Below are positions 58,390-64,000 of a stretch of 64,000 bases of DNA, piece after piece. The stretch's first letter is position 1. The number at the start of each line of letters is the position of its first letter. The notes beneath the pieces are model-generated. The model saw only the letters and a program-made list of their open reading frames with translations, was not told the origin of the DNA and did no database searches. Source of the DNA: Ephydatia muelleri (lineage: Eukaryota; Porifera; Demospongiae; Spongillida; Spongillidae); contig JABACO010000004.1 of assembly GCA_013339895.1 (NCBI GenBank), positions 6,335,582 through 6,399,581 of the forward strand, written 5' to 3'. Made by a program: the position numbers and the translations under genes.

Positions 58390-59030
58390 TTCACATCACA
58401 ATTACACTTCCAATCCGTTTAATCCATTTTAAGGATTCAGACTCTTTCAAATCTCGCTTTCTGCCAGTATTGTTAGCTGGCACAGACATAATTCGATCCT
58501 ATGTGGCTTTTCAGCTGGCCATAAGTGTAAGCCACAAGTACTGGCTTGGTGGAGGACAGGTGAAGGGGCAGGTGGAACACTAGCCTGCAGATGGTGTTGT
58601 GGCCTCTTTGCCTCAATTGCCATACTTCCCCACAGCCAATGGCATGCAGGACCAACCCAACTCCTGGCATTTGGGTCCATTGGAGTGGAGCTTGTGGTCC
58701 TCATCTGCATAGGCTTCCCTAACCTAAGATGGCAGAGCAGTGGTGATGTAATGGTGATATCTAATGTGGCAGGTTTGCCTCTGTCCCTTCCAGCAACAAG
58801 AATGTCAGCAGGTGTGGTGTTGTCTCTTGTTATGCCATGACCCTACTCCACACTAACTGTTCATCATGTTGGCATGACAACAGAGGTCAACGACCACATC
58901 CCACATGCAGTAAGGGTATATGGCCACATCTCCCTCATGCAGGTCTTGGCATGGTATCAAGAGCAGTATCTGGGCAAATCAGGAACAACCACATGCCTTA
59001 AATCATCTGCTGGTTGTAGAATTTATATGC
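58390..59030 (+). repeat. TRIM upstream block U, unit 3
   Basis: Third copy of the block, with a deletion around 58715 relative to unit 2 (the bases between CTTCCCTA and AAGATGGCAG). It ends before the LINE remnant. Confidence 0.6.
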
Positions 59031-59264
59031 CGTAAATTTTAAAAAGAAATTTCAAATCAAGAAACGTTCGTTGGTATAGCATATAATTGAATTTCTAAAG
59101 ACGGGCTTCAAACGATCCAGACTTTGCGTTGATTGTAATTTATGTATTTAACAATTTGTCAAATTGTGTCGATGGAATATTTTTTTAATTTGTACACAGT
59201 ATAGGGATGGTACAAAAAAATTCAAATCCAACCAATAAACACACATATACACACAGAAAGATCA

Positions 59265-59505
59265 GTAGTCCATTGCATCGACCCTGCATGTCTGCCACCT
59301 GCAAGGATCTAGCAAGGATGGCCCTGGCGTTTGCTCTCACAAGCACAATGCTCAGTCAGGCCATATAGATCCTCCAAGGCTTAGGATTTGCTACAGTTTG
59401 TGAGGATGGCTTCACGCATGGCTATGCAGGAGAAAGCATTGCATGCCTCTTCAACCCAGGCTCCATATGTTTCCACTGCTAGTGGAATGCATTGCCAACC
59501 AAGTT
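59265..59505 (-). pseudogene. LINE-like element remnant
   Basis: Read on the minus strand the sequence contains WQCIPLAVETYGAWVEEA, CNAFSCIAMREAILTN and, after frame breaks, sequence rich in stops. The motif PLxVExYGAWG-EA is one I associate with the tail of reverse-transcriptase elements in marine invertebrates. Only this tail is present, inserted between block U and the leader of TRIM copy 3 and absent from units 1 and 2. Confidence 0.4.
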
Positions 59506-60410
59506 AAGCTCTGAACACTTTGTGTCATTTTGCTCATGTTTTCTTGATTCTGCAGTATGTTGTTTTTTTTTTTTGTTTTTTTTTTTCAGAACTGTCTATC
59601 TAAATAACTGCTTCCAAACTACCTTCCTAATCACTGTTGTTAACCTACATGAACACGTATGGGCAAAGTGTTAGCTTTTTGTACTTGATGATGTTTTTAT
59701 TTATTTGTTATGTTATAGTATTCCTTTCACTTAGCTATGGCTTGAAACTGGTTGTACTGTTAAAGTATCCATTTGATATTAAAATTCAATTACCTTAACC
59801 ACTGGTTTAACATAGCCAGCAAATTGATTATGTTTTGAAAATAACTTATTATTAGTCTATGTTTTATCGACTTCTTATATATTCCATCTTACATAACTAG
59901 CTATGAATTCATCAGGTGTCTGGATTCCTGTACTGCAATACTAACCCTGCTGCTGTATCGCATCATATATCACCTAATGTTGATTAGCATACTGATTATG
60001 TTTTGAAAATAACCTATTAGACCTCGTTATAGACACGACCAGGTTTAGATAACCTCATGCAAGCACTAACAGAATTGCCTAAGACATAGACACAGTGGTA
60101 GTTAACTCTTTGGCTGCTATTAATCAATTGTTAGTTGTTTTGTTTCTGTGATTGAGGACCACACCCAAGTGGTCATTTATATTCCATCTTGCGTAACTAG
60201 GTGCAATACTAACCCTGCTGCTGTATTGCAACATATATCTCCTACCCTTTTTTAACTAGGTGTCTATACTGCAATACTAACCCTGCTGCTGTATTTCACC
60301 TGCCCTTTTTTATTGTTGATTTGAATAGGCTAAACAATTCAAGTTTTTTGTAAGGACTGCATAAGCTGCTAAATTTAGTTATTGTACTCTTCACTACCAA
60401 CAGTGTGGTT

Positions 60411-62300
60411 ATGGAGAAACCCTTTCCACACATGACCTGTGGTGTGTGCTCCAAGCCCTACAATGATCCAAGAATTCTGTCATGTTTGCACTCCTTCTGT
60501 CACAAAATTGTTGGACTGGACCAGGAGGGAGCCAGACAACTGCACACCACCATGAAGCCAAGAGATCATTACTGCTCTCAGCCTAACCATGAGGACAATG
60601 ACTGGAATTTATATTGTGAGACTTGCAGCTTGCTGGTATGCCGTTTCTGCAGTACAATTACCCACAAAAGCCACTCTGTGATCGAAATATCAACAGCAGC
60701 AAAGACCCATCAAATGGAAATCTCAGGAGCACTTTTAGATGCAAAAGAGGTGGTGACAAAGCTGACTGGAGCCATTGATGAAAATAACAGGATGATAGAA
60801 GAAGTGGAAATATCCAAAAGAAATGCTTTCTTGGCAATCAACCAAGCCTTTGAAATACTCCAACAAACATTGGAAGAAAGGAAAAAGACACTATTGTCAG
60901 AGTTGGAGGCCATTTCACTGTCCAAAACAACAGCTCTGACCCTCCAGAAGGAACAGTTTGAGAAGATGGTTGGAGACATTGGTCACTACACTGATATGGC
61001 CTCCCAGATCCTGCAGACCCACACTGACCATGAGATTGTAGCATTGGGAGGACTCATACCCACTGAACTGCAGGCCACCCTCAAGAGGGTCCAGACCATT
61101 TCCCTCACTCCAAACCAACACAGCAACATATCTGTGTCTGTGAAAACAGATGATCTAGTCACACAACTGTCCAAATTGGGTGAAATTATTGTATTCTTCC
61201 CTTCTCCATCTTCAAGCACATGGATGTCCACATCAGTAGCCAGGGTGGGTACCAGGTACCATGTGAAGGTACAAAGCAAGACCTCAAAGGGGGAGGAGTA
61301 CCCACATGGTGGTGTCGAAATGAAGGGTGAGATGAGGTCCAAGACCCATAATGGAGCAGTTGTGTATGGAGAGGTGGAGGACCACAGGGATGGTACCTAC
61401 ACCATCACCCTCACCCCTCAAACTGCTGGTCCTCACCAGCTCCTCATCACAATGGATGGTCAGCATGTACAGAATAGTCCTAATGACCTTGATGTGAGGC
61501 CTAAACGTGACTACCATACCTTATGTAATGCCCAACAAGTGATCCAGTGTAATAGGCCATTATGTGTAGCCATCCATGACAATGGAGACATCTATGTAGG
61601 GAGCTATGATCACTGCATTTATGTGTTTGATCAAACAGGTCAACTGAAGAATACCATAGGTAGTAGTGGAAGTGGTAATGGTCAGTTCTCTTCTCCATAT
61701 GGTATATCCATCAAGGGAGATGTGTTGTATGTTGCTGATTATGGCAACCATCGTGTACAGAAGCTGACATCAAGTGGAAAGTTCCTTCATAAGTTTGGTC
61801 AGCAGGGATCAGGTCAGGGACAGTTCAATAGTCCAGTGGCTGTCATCATCGACTCCAACAACAAACTGATTGTGTCTGAAAATCATAACCATAGGATACA
61901 AATATTCAATGAAAATGGTGGTTGGTTATTAACCATAGTAGGTAAAGGCTCAGGCAATCATAGTTTTCAGTCTCCATGGGGTCTTGCCTTGGACCCTCAG
62001 GGAAACATTCATGTTGCAGCTCATGGTTCAGACACTATCAAAGTGTTTACCAAAGAAGGTGTGTATGTCAGAATGTATGGTGATCCTAATCGTCCCATTG
62101 GAATAGCCATTGATGGTGAAGGTTACAGCCTTGTCAGTGAGTATAGTGGCCATTGTCTCTCCATCTATGATCATGAAGGGAACAAGATCCACACAGTGGG
62201 GAATCTGAAGAATCCCCATGGTACTGCACTAGATCCCAGAGATGGCAGTGTGTTCATTGCTAACTATGGTGCTAACACTGTATTGAAGTATTGTGTTTGA
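60411..62300 (+). CDS. TRIM-NHL protein, copy 3 (half RING and B-box 1 deleted)
   Basis: Single-exon gene for 629 residues. Relative to copy 1 it lacks exactly 303 nt (20152-20454 of copy 1), in frame, at the junction 60500/60501: the protein runs from CLHSFC straight into HKIVGLDQEG. The last RING ligands and nearly all of B-box 1 are gone, so zinc binding by the RING and E3 activity are unlikely. B-box 2 (HYCSQPNHEDN, YCETC, CRFCSTITHKSH), coiled coil, filamin repeat and NHL propeller are intact and open. B-box 2 carries a short block unlike copies 1 and 2 (CRFCSTIT in place of CPHCTILS). NHL variants include SPYGIS, DYGNHR, ENHNHR and YSGHC. It could act as a ligand-binding or dominant-negative form. 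Confidence 0.92.
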   Translation: MEKPFPHMTCGVCSKPYNDPRILSCLHSFCHKIVGLDQEGARQLHTTMKPRDHYCSQPNHEDNDWNLYCETCSLLVCRFCSTITHKSHSVIEISTAAKTHQMEISGALLDAKEVVTKLTGAIDENNRMIEEVEISKRNAFLAINQAFEILQQTLEERKKTLLSELEAISLSKTTALTLQKEQFEKMVGDIGHYTDMASQILQTHTDHEIVALGGLIPTELQATLKRVQTISLTPNQHSNISVSVKTDDLVTQLSKLGEIIVFFPSPSSSTWMSTSVARVGTRYHVKVQSKTSKGEEYPHGGVEMKGEMRSKTHNGAVVYGEVEDHRDGTYTITLTPQTAGPHQLLITMDGQHVQNSPNDLDVRPKRDYHTLCNAQQVIQCNRPLCVAIHDNGDIYVGSYDHCIYVFDQTGQLKNTIGSSGSGNGQFSSPYGISIKGDVLYVADYGNHRVQKLTSSGKFLHKFGQQGSGQGQFNSPVAVIIDSNNKLIVSENHNHRIQIFNENGGWLLTIVGKGSGNHSFQSPWGLALDPQGNIHVAAHGSDTIKVFTKEGVYVRMYGDPNRPIGIAIDGEGYSLVSEYSGHCLSIYDHEGNKIHTVGNLKNPHGTALDPRDGSVFIANYGANTVLKYCV

Positions 62301-62852
62301 AAAGTGAATGTGATGTAATGTGCATTACTGTGAACTTGTAGAGCATTGTCAAGACATGTGATGTAAATATCTAAACATGATTGGTATTAAAGTTTGTATG
62401 GTCAACCGTATTGAGAAATAGGCAATTGCTATTGCTAGGTTGCCTGTGAGTTACAGTTTCATTGAATGTTTTAAATTTATATGTAGTTTTCAGAGCATCG
62501 GAGTATTGTGTTAAAGCTTCAGCTTTGGATGTAGTCCCTTGATGAGTTTAATGCACAACCAATATGGCATAGGCCAGTGTGTTTTGCATCCCCAGGGACA
62601 GGGGCAGTAGATACATTCAGTGTAGACAGCTGGCATGGGGAGAGCAACTGGAGTTCATGGACAACTGATGTCCGCCTCCCAGGGGTTGCCAACAATCTTG
62701 TTACATGGCTGAATGTTTGGTGCTCAGTTGTTTTGTTTGCAAGAAGGTAGAAACTTGCTTAGATGGTTGGGTGATGTGACCAGGCTAGGCTGTGTGAGGG
62801 AAGTGTATTACTATGCAGGATTGGAGTTGAAGGCATGCAAATGCAAGTAATG

Positions 62853-62918
<66 letters not shown>

Positions 62919-62960
62919 TCCCCCTCTCCCTCTTCACTCCCCTAACCCTCACCTCTTATC
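62301..62960. other. Intergenic, with recombinase-element scrap and (CA)n
   Basis: 62520-62655 repeats parts of 755-1010 (TGATGAGTTTAATGCACAACC, CATGGGGAGAGCAACTGG), a scrap of the tyrosine-recombinase element. A CA array stands at 62853-62919. No gene recognised. Confidence 0.6.
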
Positions 62961-62962
62961 AG

Positions 62963-63354
62963 GGCACTAACGGCTCACAGTTGTGGGACTCTGCATTTGC
63001 TGCACAAGCTTTCTTGGAGGTACGTACTATACAAGGGTGTGTGGTTAAGATGCATGACCAGAGGGGGAGGGGCCATCTGCAGGGCTGTCATCTTTGTGTC
63101 TTGACACCACCAAAGGCTGGAGCATACAAAGACAGAAGGTTCTCTGATTGTACATGTATGAAGGCTGTCCACTGGTTTTTCAGTTGTGTGTGTATGTGCA
63201 TGTCTATTGATGCAAATGTGTTAGTACATGTGCATATGTGTGTGGGTGTTGCATTGTCTGCATTTGGTGTGCAGTCATACATTCGCAGTGCATCAGATTA
63301 ATGTGTACATGAACCTGTAAGCATACTTATACCATGCTCACACGCATACACTGT

Positions 63355-63406
<52 letters not shown>

Positions 63407-63459
63407 AGGTGCCAGCAAACCCTCCCATCTGCTCCAAGTACTACAGACAGATGAGCAAG
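62963..63459 (+). CDS. LSS: Lanosterol synthase, two internal exons
   Basis: Lanosterol synthase cyclises 2,3-oxidosqualene to lanosterol in sterol synthesis. Exon 62963-63019 (TATCAG acceptor, GTACGT donor) encodes GTNGSQLWDSAFAAQAFLE, matching the family's GSNGSQxWDTAF box. Exon 63409-63459 (CCCAG acceptor, GTTGGA donor) encodes VPANPPICSKYYRQMSK, matching VPDNPPDYQKYYRQMRK. In animal enzymes about 24 residues stand between these segments, and no exon for them was recognised here, so one may be missing or unrecognised. Upstream exons are not in the window (TRIM copy 3 lies there). The rest of the gene, if present, lies beyond the right edge. Confidence 0.85.
63357..63405. repeat. (CA)n microsatellite in lanosterol synthase intron
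   Basis: A pure AC run directly ahead of the CCCAG acceptor of the exon at 63409, in place of a normal pyrimidine tract. Confidence 0.97.
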
Positions 63460-63877
63460 GTTGGAAGTAATAGCATACTGTAGTGGTTTGATAATAAGAG
63501 TCAGTTGTTATCAGTGAGATGTATTTGAATTTATTATTAAATTGCAGTGTCATTAGATAAACCCATTACATATATTGAAATAAATCAGTTGATTATACGT
63601 TGTCATTAGCTTTCAATGTTTGGTTCTGTCTGCAATGAGGAAGAAATGCTTATTGCATAACAGATGGTTGGGTGGTGTGGCCATGATCTTATACTGTAAC
63701 TCCAGACTTGGCTGTGCGAGGGAAGTTTATTATTTCTCTGCAGCATCGGGATCACCTTGGAGATCTGAGGGCAATGTACAATGCATGTGACGGTCACATG
63801 ATCCTCAGGAGCAGAACATGTGTGCACACTTCCCCCTCTCCCTCTTCACTCCCCTATCCCTCACCTCTTCTTATCAG

Positions 63878-63934
63878 GGCACTAACGGCTCACAGTTGTG
63901 GGACTCTGCATTTGCTGCACAAGCTTTCTTGGAG
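63878..63934 (+). CDS. LSS: Lanosterol synthase exon, second copy
   Basis: The 57-bp exon encoding GTNGSQLWDSAFAAQAFLE appears again, unchanged in protein, with TTATCAG acceptor and GTACTT donor. About 75 bp before it and at least 50 bp after it also match the first copy, so the exon with its flanks was duplicated about 915 bp downstream. Confidence 0.88.
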
Positions 63935-64000
63935 GTACTTACTAAACAAGGGTGTGTGGTTAAGGTGCATGACCAGAGGGGGAGGGGCCATGTGGTCTGT

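Overview
The window is eukaryotic, repeat-rich animal DNA. Genes are split by short GT-AG introns, and there are no bacterial operons or ribosome-binding sites. Recognisable host genes are the 3' exons of CCDC47, the C-terminal part of a FEM1 homologue, two exons of lanosterol synthase (one of them duplicated), and three near-identical single-exon RING/B-box/filamin/NHL proteins of the TRIM2/3/71 type. Expansion of such TRIM-NHL genes, with tyrosine-recombinase, ZNF862-like hAT and CACTA-like elements, suggests a marine invertebrate, most likely a demosponge close to the Amphimedon type. That assignment comes from memory of family resemblance, not from a search.

Layout: 1-1500 decayed tyrosine-recombinase element; 1560-2412 pyrimidine satellite; 3850-8597 eight 3' exons of CCDC47, with a 42-bp minisatellite carrying a palindromic MITE and a 30-bp minisatellite in its introns; 11501-11819 hAT-type MITE; 12280-13056 C-terminal piece of the tyrosine recombinase; 13288-13989 FEM1-like exon (minus strand); 14.5-15.4 kb and 25.5-26.2 kb two copies of a small unidentified exon set; 16-22.3 kb first TRIM-NHL unit; 26.7-38.3 kb tandemly duplicated, almost gene-free DNA with four arrays of one ~29-bp minisatellite; 38.4-43.5 kb second TRIM-NHL unit; 43.87-49.95 kb a second, rearranged copy of the first 13 kb, with a truncated CCDC47 (four of eight exons); 50-62.3 kb third TRIM-NHL unit, split by a hAT gene (minus strand) that is itself interrupted by a 3.3-kb CACTA-like element; 62.9 kb to the end lanosterol synthase exons.

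The main biological point is the TRIM-NHL trio. The three proteins are nearly identical in the coiled coil and filamin domain, but they differ at equivalent positions in almost every NHL blade (the residue after the blade's proline and the residues before the conserved Asn/His/Cys). Their E3 modules also differ: copy 1 has an intact RING, copy 2 has lost one residue inside the RING zinc ligands, and copy 3 has lost half the RING plus B-box 1 by an in-frame 303-nt deletion. This looks like a locally expanding receptor-type family with a diversifying propeller face. Most of the remaining long open frames are low-complexity satellite translations and were not annotated as genes.
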